A stretch of 64,000 bases of DNA. It comes from Bacteroidaceae bacterium (GTDB taxonomy: Bacteria > Bacteroidota > Bacteroidia > Bacteroidales > Bacteroidaceae). Positions 33,351 through 41,678 of this stretch are shown piece by piece. The first letter of the stretch is position 1. Every line of letters begins with the position of its first letter. The DNA lies in assembly GCA_017469525.1 (NCBI GenBank), contig JAFUGG010000054.1:1-64000 (forward strand), read 5' to 3'. The notes under the pieces are model-generated. The model searched no databases. It was not told where the DNA came from and was given only the letters and a program-made list of their open reading frames with translations. The position numbers and the translations under genes are program-made.

Positions 33351-34439
33351 CTAGCAATTTTCTGCAACGCGGCTGTAAGCTGGGGCTGACATGGGGCAGA
33401 AGTCCTTGTCGAGGTACTTGAAGTAGCCTGCAATGGCAATCATGGCGGCATTGTCTGTGGTGTAGCTGAAGCGAGGAATGAAAATCTTCCAGCCATAACG
33501 ACGGGCATAGTCGTGGAAAGCATTGCGCAAGCCTGTATTGGCAGAAACACCACCAGCAACGGCTACTTGCTTAATCTTCAAGTCTTTAGCAGCCAGCCGA
33601 AGCTTCTTCATCAGGATATCGACAATGGTCTTTTCGAGCGAAGCAGCAAGGTCTGCTTTGTGGTGCTCGATGAAGTCTGGGTCGTCTTTTATCCAGTTGC
33701 GAAGGTTGTAGAGAAAACTGGTCTTCAAGCCGCTGAAACTATAGTCGTAGCCAGGGATGTTGGGCTTGGAGAAGGTAAACGCATCAGGATTGCCTTGACG
33801 CGCCAACTTGTCGATAATCGGTCCGCCAGGATAGCCCAAGCCCATCACCTTCGAGCACTTGTCAATCGCCTCTCCAGCTGCATCGTCGATGGTCTGACCG
33901 ATGATTTCCATATCCTTGTAACTCTTGACGAGAACAATCTGGCTGTTGCCTCCACTCACCAAAAGGCAGAGGTAAGGGAACTCAGGCGAAATGTAATCAT
34001 CGTTCTCAGCATGAATGAAGTGTGCCAAGACGTGGCCGTGAAGGTGGTTGACGTCAATCATGGGAATGCCGAGCGAGGCTGCCAGTCCTTTTGCGAACGA
34101 CACCCCGACGAGCAGGGAACCAAGAAGTCCGGGGCCACGCGTAAAAGCAATTGCGCTCAGCTGCTCGCGTTCGATGCCTGCCCTCTTCAAAGCAGCATCC
34201 ACCACAGGCACGATGTTTTGCTGGTGGGCACGGCTCGCCAGTTCTGGCACGACACCACCATATGCCTCATGCACAGCCTGACTGGCCGTCACGTTCGAGA
34301 GCAGAATGCCGTCCCTCAAGACTGCTGCAGAAGTATCGTCGCAACTACTCTCGATGCCGAGAATGAAAGCCCCTCTCCCAGCCTCCCCCAAAGGGGAGGA
34401 GTTCTTCGGAGAAGAATTATTTCCTGTATCGTCTTTCAT
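33351..34439 (-). CDS. tsaD: tRNA N6-adenosine threonylcarbamoyltransferase
   Basis: A 362-residue ASKHA-fold enzyme that transfers threonylcarbamoyl to A37 of ANN-decoding tRNAs, with TsaB, TsaE and TsaC. Landmarks: FILGIESSCDDTSAAV, FTRGPGLLGSL, NHLHGHVLAHF (metal-binding histidines), LLVSGGNSQI, DDAAGEAIDKCSKVMGLGYPGG and AVAGGVSANTGLR. The first 23 residues (with SSPLGEAGRGA) are not part of the family; they come from a G+C-rich short element inserted at the very start, which brought or displaced the start codon. It follows map by 56 bases, which hold another copy of the element. TcdA in this window modifies the same nucleotide further. Confidence 0.94.
   Translation of the reverse strand: MKDDTGNNSSPKNSSPLGEAGRGAFILGIESSCDDTSAAVLRDGILLSNVTASQAVHEAYGGVVPELASRAHQQNIVPVVDAALKRAGIEREQLSAIAFTRGPGLLGSLLVGVSFAKGLAASLGIPMIDVNHLHGHVLAHFIHAENDDYISPEFPYLCLLVSGGNSQIVLVKSYKDMEIIGQTIDDAAGEAIDKCSKVMGLGYPGGPIIDKLARQGNPDAFTFSKPNIPGYDYSFSGLKTSFLYNLRNWIKDDPDFIEHHKADLAASLEKTIVDILMKKLRLAAKDLKIKQVAVAGGVSANTGLRNAFHDYARRYGWKIFIPRFSYTTDNAAMIAIAGYFKYLDKDFCPMSAPAYSRVAENC
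34367..34406. repeat. short element at the tsaD start
   Basis: AAGCCCCTCTCCCAGCCTCC followed by CCCAAAGGGGAGGAGTTCTT. On the coding strand it is translated just before the conserved N-terminus. Confidence 0.7.
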
Positions 34440-34460
34440 ATTATATTTTCATTCGCTTTT

Positions 34461-34495
34461 AAGTTCTCCCCTTTGGGGGAGTTAGAGGGGGGCTT
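34461..34495. repeat. short element between map and tsaD
   Basis: AAGTTCTCCCCTTTGGGGGA followed by GTTAGAGGGGGGCTT. It reaches to the map stop codon. Confidence 0.7.
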
Positions 34496-35368
34496 CTAGT
34501 GCGTCAGCACTTCCACTCCATTCTCAGTCATGAGGAACGTATGCTCCCATTGGGCACTGTCCTCGCCGTCTTCGGTCAGGACAATCCATTCTGTCGGGTC
34601 CTCCTCATCACCGCAGACGTACCAGTCGCCGCCGTTAATCATAGGTTCGATGGTGAACGTCATGCCGGGCACCAGTAGCATGCCCGTGCCTTTCTTGCCA
34701 TAGTGCTCCACATCAGGGTCTTCGTGGAACTGGAGCCCGACGCCATGTCCGCAGAGGTCGCGAACCACGGTATAGCCGTTCTTATGGGCATGCTTGGCGA
34801 TGGCATTGCCAAGGTCGCCCACGAAGACGTAAGGTTCCTTGCAGACCTCTTCGCCTATCTTCAGGCACTCCCATGCCACATCGACCAACCTTTGCCGCTC
34901 GGGCGTCGTCTTTCCTATGATGAACATGCGGCTGGCATCAGCATAATAGCCGTCGAGGATAGTCGTACAATCCACATTTATGATGTCGCCTTCCTCGAGG
35001 ATATCGTCCTCACTGGGTATGCCGTGGCACACCACATCGTTGATACTCGTGCAGCAACTGTTGGGAAAGCCTTCGTAATGCAACGGTGCAGGGATGCCTC
35101 CATGCTTTGTTGTATAGTCATAGACGATGCGGTCAATCTCCGCAGTGGTCATGCCTTCGCGTATCTTTTCCTGGACGGCATCGAGTACGGCCGTGTTGAG
35201 CACACCTGCACGGCGGATGCCCTCTATCTGTTCCTTCGTCTTAATCAGGTCTGGAGTCGGCACGAGCTTCCCTTTGCTCTCCCACTCCATTATCTTGAGG
35301 TCCATCTCCGTGGGCTCAAGTCCAGCCGGCACGAACCATCTTTGCTTCTTCTTTTTCTTGCTTGTCAT
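34496..35368 (-). CDS. map: type I methionine aminopeptidase
   Basis: A 290-residue metallopeptidase that removes the initiator Met from new proteins. The metal ligands are visible: two Asp in DGYYADASRMF, His in CGHGVGLQFHEDP, Glu in TIEPMI and Glu in WEHTFLM. A basic N-terminal stretch (SKKKKKQRW) and an extra 40 residues before the catalytic domain may bind the ribosome. It is upstream of tsaD on the same strand and probably co-transcribed, with a TACCTTTG box 26 bases before its ATG. Confidence 0.95.
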   Translation of the reverse strand: MTSKKKKKQRWFVPAGLEPTEMDLKIMEWESKGKLVPTPDLIKTKEQIEGIRRAGVLNTAVLDAVQEKIREGMTTAEIDRIVYDYTTKHGGIPAPLHYEGFPNSCCTSINDVVCHGIPSEDDILEEGDIINVDCTTILDGYYADASRMFIIGKTTPERQRLVDVAWECLKIGEEVCKEPYVFVGDLGNAIAKHAHKNGYTVVRDLCGHGVGLQFHEDPDVEHYGKKGTGMLLVPGMTFTIEPMINGGDWYVCGDEEDPTEWIVLTEDGEDSAQWEHTFLMTENGVEVLTH

Positions 35369-35393
35369 CGAGCGCTTTGTTGCAAATCGACTG

Positions 35394-35401
35394 CAAAGGT
35401 A
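35394..35401 (-). promoter_or_regulatory. -7 box of map
   Basis: Minus-strand TACCTTTG; no clear TTG at the -33 spacing. Confidence 0.5.
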
Positions 35402-35494
35402 CGAAGAAATAATGAAATAAAGAAAGAATGACGTTATAAAAAAATCAACATCTTATTTCCTACGTCTTTCATTTTCTGCATTTCTCATCATGAT

Positions 35495-36796
35495 TTATTT
35501 CCGAGGCAGACCGCGGTGCATCTGCATAGTATTGCCTTTAAGCTGACGCATGGCATTCATCAGATATGCATTGGCTCCTGCCTCCTGCGGAGAGGGTGCC
35601 ACTTCGTATTTCGACTTGTCATGCATGAAGAAAGTACTGTCTCCAAAGGCAATACGCTCCTCCATCCTGGTGCGCTTCACGATGTCTGTCGAGGTCCATT
35701 GTATGGAATCGTACCCTACCTCGTCAATCGTTTGCATCATGTTGTTGCCCACACGCATTGATTTCGTGAACGACATCTCTTTGTCGCCAAGGTTGAACAA
35801 CAGATACCTCAGCATCATCTTGTCTCTGACAATTGTCCCCGACATGTTGGCTATCTCGGTAAAACCATGGTCATGGCGGTAATCGACATGCAGCTCACAC
35901 CTGACACTATCGGTGGATACACGTCTGCGTGCATCGTCGTATGCCCTGAGACGCAGTCCCTGCATCTCGCCGTCGAAGCGTAAGAGCCGGCATTTCTTGT
36001 AATCGATGAAGAGCGTGCCTTCAAGAATAGCATAGGAAGCACTGGCAGGCTTCCCTGTGACATGTATCATGCACATCTCCGTGCCGTCTTCATCTTTGAA
36101 TGCCGCACACGAGACGTCATAGAGTTTCCCTCTTCTGCTCAGCACGATGTCTGCCGGAACGAGGGCGAACTCCCACTCATTGTAGTAAGCGAGGACAGGA
36201 GCAAGGTGCAGGAAGACATGTATGTTAGTACGCGCCAAGCCCTTCAAATCGGGGGTACTAAGTACACCGGACTCCTTCAGTATGCCACGGTTGCCGCTAT
36301 GGAAGGTGACGTCGCGCAGCTGCACGCACGACTTGGCACTCAGGAAGGCTTCGGCCAGCTCGTCTGTCCCTGGGTACTGAGTAGTCAGCCGGAAGAAGTA
36401 GTTTGCCTCTGCTTTCTTGTGCTTCCCTGCTTCTTTCTGAATCTTACGCACCAGACGGTACAGGATATCGTCGGTTCCCACAACCGTCAGCTCACGCAGA
36501 GTGGAAGCGATGGGCTTCATGAAGATGGTATCAGTAAGCTCGGAAAACTTGCGACTGACACGTTGGTAGCCTATGCTCGAGATGCGGAGCACGTCGGAGG
36601 GAAGGCACTGCAAGGAGAACTCACCATCGTAGTTGCATATAGTGCCGCACGAGGATGAGACATAGACGTTGGCATAAGGAATAGGCTCCCCCGTCTCGCA
36701 ATCTATGACGACGGCAGACAAGGTGTCCAGCTGCATCTGCGCAAGAAGAAGAGCCGGCATGCAGAACATTATAATATATAATATGTAATTCTTCAT
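35495..36796 (-). CDS. secreted protein with carboxypeptidase-regulatory-like domain
   Basis: A 433-residue exported protein. After the signal peptide (IIMFCMPALLLAQ) comes a CarboxypepD-regulatory-like domain (about 25-100: VVIDCETGEPIPYANVYV, CNYDGEFSLQC, RISSIGYQRV), as found at the front of TonB-dependent receptors, but no plug or barrel follows. The remainder is a beta-rich domain of unknown role seen in Bacteroidota. It overlaps the end of the large MG2 gene by 4 bases (ATGA), so it is the last gene of the sigma-factor operon. A part in surface protein assembly or sensing is inference. Confidence 0.72.
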   Translation of the reverse strand: MKNYILYIIMFCMPALLLAQMQLDTLSAVVIDCETGEPIPYANVYVSSSCGTICNYDGEFSLQCLPSDVLRISSIGYQRVSRKFSELTDTIFMKPIASTLRELTVVGTDDILYRLVRKIQKEAGKHKKAEANYFFRLTTQYPGTDELAEAFLSAKSCVQLRDVTFHSGNRGILKESGVLSTPDLKGLARTNIHVFLHLAPVLAYYNEWEFALVPADIVLSRRGKLYDVSCAAFKDEDGTEMCMIHVTGKPASASYAILEGTLFIDYKKCRLLRFDGEMQGLRLRAYDDARRRVSTDSVRCELHVDYRHDHGFTEIANMSGTIVRDKMMLRYLLFNLGDKEMSFTKSMRVGNNMMQTIDEVGYDSIQWTSTDIVKRTRMEERIAFGDSTFFMHDKSKYEVAPSPQEAGANAYLMNAMRQLKGNTMQMHRGLPRK

Positions 36797-39700
36797 GGTT
36801 CGCTACTTCTGTCTTCCGGATAGCTGATGCCTGTCAGTATCTTGCCCTTGGGCGTGATGCCTTCTGCACTGACGGTGATGCTTGTGGAAAGACTATTGTT
36901 CCAGAATGTGACGTCGGCATGACCATTATCGTCCAGTTCGAGGTTCGGATTCCAGTAGAGCGTGCGGCGGTAATCCTTGAGCGACGGAAGCGGACGCTGA
37001 CTGTAGTTGGGGCAGTAGAACTCCTCGCTGACATCATAGCCGTGCAAGATAATATGGCGGTCGCGATAAGTGGGACGCGTGCCGGAAAGCATTCCATATC
37101 CCACATCCACTGTAGGCTGATTGTCACCCAAGTAACGACGACTACCCTCCATGCGTGGGGCATAGTCCGTGATGAGCTTCACCGAACTTAGCGAACGAAG
37201 GAAGTTGAGCGACTGCGTCATGTCGTCGAGCCCGGTATGAGAGTATGCCCTCATATTGGAAGTACTCCAGTCTCCAGCAAAGCGAAAAGGAAATGAACTG
37301 AATGAGGGCACAATGTCGGCAGGGTCATTCCATTTGTAACGCAAAGACATCATATCATCACGAGTTACTGGATGATACTGAGAATTGTCGAGAACCGTGC
37401 CACCCAGGAATCTTGCACCATGATAAGGGTCTCTTGGATCACCGCTCCTTCTGTTCCAATTGTAGTTAGAACCACTCCATCCCACCTCACGATAGGGATA
37501 GGTGTACTCGTAGTATGTCATGTAGTCGCGATACATGTTCATATCGCCTACAAGTAAGCGTTTCGTCCACTCTGCAAAGGACTGTCCACCGGGGAACCAT
37601 CCCGGTGTGAAGCCTGCATCGATGCATTCATTGAACACCTCGTAGGCGTCGCGTACTATAGCCGGATGGTTGGGGTCATAAGCACGAAGGCCGCCATGCT
37701 TGGTACGCACCGTCACCTGTGCCAAAGTCCTGCCGTCGCGCAGGGAAGGAATGAGCATAGTACCCTCCCGTGCTGGTGCCACATGCGTATGGTAATAGCT
37801 GAAGGGCTTGCAAAAGCGGGGATAATAAGGCGTAAGGCGCACATAGAACTCGGGGTATTCTGTCTCCGAAGGCATAATCCATTGATGTTCCAGCGATGGA
37901 ACGGCACGACCTTTGGCAAGTTTCTTCTTTCGCTTGCGCAACAGACGCTTTGCCTTCTTGCTTTGGGGTTTCGCCATCTTCCACTTCGTCGTGTCGGAGG
38001 CTGCCAAGTCCAAGATGCAATCATGGTAGAAGCCTGGCAGCTCCAGGACAAAGCGGCCGTTCTTCGTCGTGATGTCACCATAGACACTTTTCAAACCGAT
38101 TGCTGATGGCTGTCGATACTCGGCATGGACGCGCACCTCTCGCCTCAGGTTGCCCTCGTCGTAGTAGTTACGTCCGTCGAAAGAAGCCGACTCGTTGTCC
38201 TTCAGCAGATAACTGTAGGCATTGTGTTTGTCTCGTTCCTCGCCGGCATTACCCAGCAGGGGGATTACGCCCTGCAGCTTGCCTTTGTTGTTGCGGGAGA
38301 ACCATTCCCCGCCCACAGGCCTCGAGAAGTCGTAGTGCTTTATTTCTTGTTCCATCATATTGCCCCAGCCTGCGTAGCCCTCATGCCCAATGGCCACATA
38401 GCGATAGACTGCACCGAAATAGACGGGGGTCTTCTCGAAGGGATGGTTGATGCGGAAGATGCCGGGCGTTGCCATCGTTATCCAGTTGTGCTTGCGCCAG
38501 CCCTGCACCATCAGCAAGAGGTCGAGGTGGCGGCGATGCTCCTCGTCGTCCTTCTCGAAGTAATAGTCGGGCTGCTCCACGAAGCCACGTATCTGGCTGC
38601 AAAGGAGCATTTCGGTGAGGATGTTGCTGCTGTCGTAGAGGTACTCCGAGGTTGAGGCATCCCTCACGGCCAGCGAGATGGTGGAGCCAGCGGCCTGTGG
38701 GTTCTCGATGGAAAGGTTGATGGGGTCGAAGGGTTCATATGTTTCCCTGATGCCTGAGAACTGTACGTCGGCATCCCGGATGTCCTGCTCATGGCGGATG
38801 AAACAAAGTCTGTCGCTATAGACGCGCCCTTGGGCATTATAGACCGTCACCTGTGCCACGCCCGTCGGCAGCGAGTCGGTGGGGATGCTTATCTGTGTGT
38901 CTTCGGCACGAAACTTATGGAAGTAATGCAAAGCCCCGCCGACCATGACGGTGACGCCCAATGTCTCGCCAGCCGCTTCGCCACGGGGCTGAAGGGTGAG
39001 CGTAAGGCTACCTGCCTTCACGTCGGCGCGGACGGCGCATCCATCGCTCTCGGCCTTGGGCATTCGCTGCCTTATGACGGCGCCCGAATCGCTTGTGAAG
39101 ACGGTGGAATAGGTGATGTCCGGCTCGTGATTGAACTCAAGTGTACCGCGTCCACGGTTCTCCGTCCGGCATTCTTGAAGCAGCTGCCCGCCCTTTCCAT
39201 AAAGGCGCATGGTACCCGAGATGTGTTCTCCGTCGGCCTCATTGGCTTCGAATGCCACGCGTGCCTTTGTGCCCTCCACGATGACGCCGCCTTCGGGATA
39301 GAGGTTCACGACGGGCGGAGCCTTCTTCACCGCTGTTCGGAAGTAGCGCATGTGGGGTCGTTCGGTCATGTCATGATTGTAGACCCCTGGCACCTCGGGC
39401 TTGTCGTAGAGGGGGAAGATGCGGCAGTAGAGCTTCTCATAGTCGCGGTAGAACTCCTTCGCCATCTTTTTGTTGAAGAACCATTGCTCTGCGGGCCAGG
39501 TGTGAGGATGCTGATATTCGCCCCAGTTCAGCTGCCAGCGGGTGTAGGCACGAAGTTCGTAGAAGCCTCCGTAGAGCGAATCCGAGAGCACAAACGACCC
39601 TGTGCCCTGTCCGTCCTTCAGCTTCACGAGATGCCGCTCGAGCATATATCCTTCCTGATTCCACAGCTCGGCATAGAGGAGCTGGCTGAGGTTGGTGAGC

Positions 39701-39972
39701 CGCCCCGTGTCGCTCCGGCGTACATACGCCTTGAAGTAGAGCGTGTCGCCTGCAAAGTAGCAGGTGTTGTCCAAGTGGAGGAAGACTTCCTCCTGCGGTA
39801 CGTTCCGGCCGAAGAGGTCAAGGTGTTCCTTCCATCCCTCGAGCGACGAGGGCAGCGACGGGCTTTCTTTTGTCCCCTGGAAGATGTCGTCGAAGTCCCA
39901 CTGAAGGCTGTCCGTCTGCCCATGCAGGCTGACGGGGCACATGGACAGCAACAGGAGCAGAGGCAGCATCAT
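36793..39972 (-). CDS. large secreted MG2/alpha-2-macroglobulin-like protein
   Basis: About 1059 residues from ATG 39972. A signal peptide (MMLPLLLLLSMCPVSLHGQ) precedes a region with EEVFLHLDNTCYFAGDTLYF, TNLSQLLYAELW and SLYGGFYELRAYTRW, the macroglobulin MG2-like fold found in Bacteroidota envelope proteins. Further Ig-like strands and GRTLAQVTVRTK, typical of a TonB-plug-like segment, and a C-terminal TVSAEGITPKGKI follow. The frame is open to 40197, but that extension is made of 22-bp repeats and has no signal, so 39972 is chosen. It is fourth in an operon headed by an ECF sigma factor. Substrate and partners are unknown. Confidence 0.7.
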   Translation of the reverse strand: MMLPLLLLLSMCPVSLHGQTDSLQWDFDDIFQGTKESPSLPSSLEGWKEHLDLFGRNVPQEEVFLHLDNTCYFAGDTLYFKAYVRRSDTGRLTNLSQLLYAELWNQEGYMLERHLVKLKDGQGTGSFVLSDSLYGGFYELRAYTRWQLNWGEYQHPHTWPAEQWFFNKKMAKEFYRDYEKLYCRIFPLYDKPEVPGVYNHDMTERPHMRYFRTAVKKAPPVVNLYPEGGVIVEGTKARVAFEANEADGEHISGTMRLYGKGGQLLQECRTENRGRGTLEFNHEPDITYSTVFTSDSGAVIRQRMPKAESDGCAVRADVKAGSLTLTLQPRGEAAGETLGVTVMVGGALHYFHKFRAEDTQISIPTDSLPTGVAQVTVYNAQGRVYSDRLCFIRHEQDIRDADVQFSGIRETYEPFDPINLSIENPQAAGSTISLAVRDASTSEYLYDSSNILTEMLLCSQIRGFVEQPDYYFEKDDEEHRRHLDLLLMVQGWRKHNWITMATPGIFRINHPFEKTPVYFGAVYRYVAIGHEGYAGWGNMMEQEIKHYDFSRPVGGEWFSRNNKGKLQGVIPLLGNAGEERDKHNAYSYLLKDNESASFDGRNYYDEGNLRREVRVHAEYRQPSAIGLKSVYGDITTKNGRFVLELPGFYHDCILDLAASDTTKWKMAKPQSKKAKRLLRKRKKKLAKGRAVPSLEHQWIMPSETEYPEFYVRLTPYYPRFCKPFSYYHTHVAPAREGTMLIPSLRDGRTLAQVTVRTKHGGLRAYDPNHPAIVRDAYEVFNECIDAGFTPGWFPGGQSFAEWTKRLLVGDMNMYRDYMTYYEYTYPYREVGWSGSNYNWNRRSGDPRDPYHGARFLGGTVLDNSQYHPVTRDDMMSLRYKWNDPADIVPSFSSFPFRFAGDWSTSNMRAYSHTGLDDMTQSLNFLRSLSSVKLITDYAPRMEGSRRYLGDNQPTVDVGYGMLSGTRPTYRDRHIILHGYDVSEEFYCPNYSQRPLPSLKDYRRTLYWNPNLELDDNGHADVTFWNNSLSTSITVSAEGITPKGKILTGISYPEDRSSEP

Positions 39973-40011
39973 GAGCCGAACGAGCGGACGCGGCCTGCTG
40001 AGTTGTTCGAC

Positions 40012-40077
40012 CGATGCGCATGGGTCGATGGAACGATGGGCATGGGTCGATGGTTCCATGCGCATGGGTCGAACGAT
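40012..40077. repeat. 22-bp tandem array upstream of the MG2 gene
   Basis: Three 22-base units start at 40012, 40034 and 40056, sharing GCATGGGTCGATGG. Words of the type CCATCGACCCATGC make it partly palindromic. It lies in the leader between the small secreted protein gene and the MG2 gene. Confidence 0.75.
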
Positions 40078-40201
40078 TCTATGTGCTTTCTTTCTCTGGA
40101 ACGCATGGCAGGATGGCCCGAGAAGGCTGTCGGGACGGCTGATGTAGCTGCCGGCGGGTGTCTGCCTGGCTGTGGATGAGGTGTGATGAAGTATCATGAG
40201 C

Positions 40202-40624
40202 TTACTTCTGTTTCTTTAGGAATTGGGACTTTATCTGCTCCAGGCTGGCTTTTCCCTCTATATATATAAGGGTGAGCGACTGGCTGCCCAGGCGGTAGAA
40301 GATGTAGCGATGTGTCGCCTTGACGTTGGGGAGCTCACAGAGCCTATGGCCGCCGTTCTCCTCGTGGCGTATCGCTTGGGCTGCATCGCTCTGTATGAGA
40401 GCCTCGATACGAGTGCGGTCGGAGGCCGAGGGGCTCTTTATCTCGAGGCTATGAAAGAGGCTCAGTCGGTACTTCTTCAGCCTGCCGGCTCCCATCACCA
40501 CTTCCGTGGCGTTCGGCCTGACAGCCAGCTCGTCGAAGGCCGACTGTATGGCGAGTCCCTTCTGGGCATGAGCCTCGAAGCACAGGCCGAGGAGCGTCAG
40601 TATGAGGGGAAGTATGCGTTTCAT
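40202..40624 (-). CDS. small secreted protein, paralogue of the one at 46070 (DUF6108-like)
   Basis: A 140-residue exported protein with signal peptide (LPLILTLLGLCFEAHAQ). The second half has HRYIFYR and LTLIYIEGKASLEQI, matching HRYICYQ and ITLVYMEGKASLCDL in the protein at 46070. I believe this is the DUF6108 family but could not check. It lies 6 bases after the anti-sigma-like gene, third in the operon. A secreted partner encoded with a sigma/anti-sigma pair could act as the periplasmic signal or as a regulator of the anti-sigma factor; that is inference. Confidence 0.72.
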   Translation of the reverse strand: MKRILPLILTLLGLCFEAHAQKGLAIQSAFDELAVRPNATEVVMGAGRLKKYRLSLFHSLEIKSPSASDRTRIEALIQSDAAQAIRHEENGGHRLCELPNVKATHRYIFYRLGSQSLTLIYIEGKASLEQIKSQFLKKQK

Positions 40625-40630
40625 CTTTAC

Positions 40631-41008
40631 TTACTGGTCGAGGGGGTTGAACATAGCGGTCATTTGCTCTTGCATCAGCAGGGAAGCGTCGGCCTCCTCT
40701 ATGTCTTGGCCTGCTATACGCACGGTGCTGATGTTATACTGCTGGTATTGGTACCATCCGAGGAAGGCAACAAGGAGGCTGGCAGCAACGGCGATGGCAA
40801 GCCCCCTCCCCGCTCCCCTTTTGGAGGAGTGCTTTTGAGTGGCTGCATACAGGTAGGACATCGTGGCCCGGACCTCGTCGAAGCGGGCGTCGCGGGCTTC
40901 TTCGGAGCAAAGAAACCTGCGCAGCCGAGCCTCCTCCGCTTCGGTGGTCTCTGCCAGGAAGTAGCGTTCTGCCAGGTCTTCCCAATATGATAAGTCGCGC
41001 TGTTTCAT
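40631..41008 (-). CDS. single-pass membrane protein, likely anti-sigma factor
   Basis: A 125-residue protein. The cytoplasmic N-terminal half has RDLSYWEDLAERYFLAETTE and a helical stretch as in short Bacteroidota anti-sigma regulators. One membrane helix (about 70-88: LAIAVAASLLVAFLGWY) is followed by a small periplasmic tail. No zinc-binding anti-sigma motif is present. The start overlaps the sigma gene by 4 bases (ATGA), the usual arrangement of sigma and anti-sigma. Residues just before the helix (HSSKRGAGRG) come from a short element. Its paralogue is at 45564. Confidence 0.75.
   Translation of the reverse strand: MKQRDLSYWEDLAERYFLAETTEAEEARLRRFLCSEEARDARFDEVRATMSYLYAATQKHSSKRGAGRGLAIAVAASLLVAFLGWYQYQQYNISTVRIAGQDIEEADASLLMQEQMTAMFNPLDQ
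40799..40835. repeat. in-frame short element in the first anti-sigma gene
   Basis: AAGCCCCCTCCCCGCTCCCC followed by TTTTGGAGGAGTGCTTT, translated immediately before the membrane helix. Confidence 0.7.
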
Positions 41009-41481
41009 TGCTTTGTCTGTTTGTAAATATCCCTTATCTTCTTTCGTGCCCTGCTGAGTTGCATCCTGACGGCTGCCTCTTGCATTCCCAATCGCTTTGC
41101 TATCTCCTCGTACGTCTCGCCGCTCACGTCGTGGCTTATGAGTATTTCCTTGCCGATGGGCGTGAGCTGCGTCATCACCAGCTCGTTTATCTTGAGGAAA
41201 ATGTTTTCCTCGTCGGCTTCGGGAGGCGGCTCCGCTATCTGAAGCTCCGTGGCGGGTATCTTCGGATGCCGCTTCTCGCTTCGCCAAAGGCTTATCTGTC
41301 GGCGGCGCATCCCCGTGTAGAGCAACCTGCTGGCCTCGCCTTCGTCGGCCGGATGATACTTCCCCGTCCACAGCTTCAGAAAGGCGTCGTGCAAGGCATC
41401 CTCTTCTGAATGCGAGAGACTGTATCGCCTCAGCCGTGCCTGCAACCTTTCGTATGCCGCTATCAGGAAGTTCTTACTCAT
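41005..41481 (-). CDS. ECF-type RNA polymerase sigma factor
   Basis: A 158-residue sigma-70 family factor. Region 2 is seen in LSHSEEDALHDAFLKLW and GMRRRQISLWR; region 4 in LTPIGKEILISHDVSGETYE, EEIAKRLGMQEAAVRMQLSRARKKIR, the promoter-recognising helix-turn-helix. It heads a minus-strand operon with anti-sigma, small secreted, MG2 and CPD-like genes. A TATCTTTG box lies about 100 bases upstream. A second sigma factor of the same kind lies at 44859 with a matching partner set. Confidence 0.88.
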   Translation of the reverse strand: MSKNFLIAAYERLQARLRRYSLSHSEEDALHDAFLKLWTGKYHPADEGEASRLLYTGMRRRQISLWRSEKRHPKIPATELQIAEPPPEADEENIFLKINELVMTQLTPIGKEILISHDVSGETYEEIAKRLGMQEAAVRMQLSRARKKIRDIYKQTKQ

Positions 41482-41583
41482 TTACCACCCATTCTTTATC
41501 ATATAACGCCAAAGGCATCAGTTTGTAACATCAAAAGCCGCATTTTCTTTCAGAATGTTGCTTTTTTCTGCATATTACACGAC

Positions 41584-41591
41584 AAAGATAC
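41584..41591 (-). promoter_or_regulatory. -7 box of the first sigma operon
   Basis: Minus-strand TATCTTTG, about 100 bases from the sigma start. It is divergent from the porin promoter. Confidence 0.55.
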
Positions 41592-41605
41592 AAAAAAGTT
41601 CAGAG

Positions 41606-41626
41606 TCCATAGTCCATAGTCCATAG
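41606..41626. repeat. three GTCCATA heptamers between divergent promoters
   Basis: GTCCATA occurs three times in tandem between the sigma and porin -7 boxes, where copy-number change would alter promoter spacing. Confidence 0.75.
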
Positions 41627-41634
41627 TTTTTTGT

Positions 41635-41642
41635 ACTTTTGT
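41635..41642 (+). promoter_or_regulatory. -7 box of the porin gene
   Basis: TACTTTTG, 37 bases before the ATG at 41679. Confidence 0.55.
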
Positions 41643-41678
41643 ACTCGGATAACACAGTTAACCAAAGTTATTAATCAA

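Noticed and set aside
39973..40197. 75-residue N-terminal extension of the MG2 protein
   Set aside because: It is made largely of the 22-bp repeat and precedes the true signal peptide.
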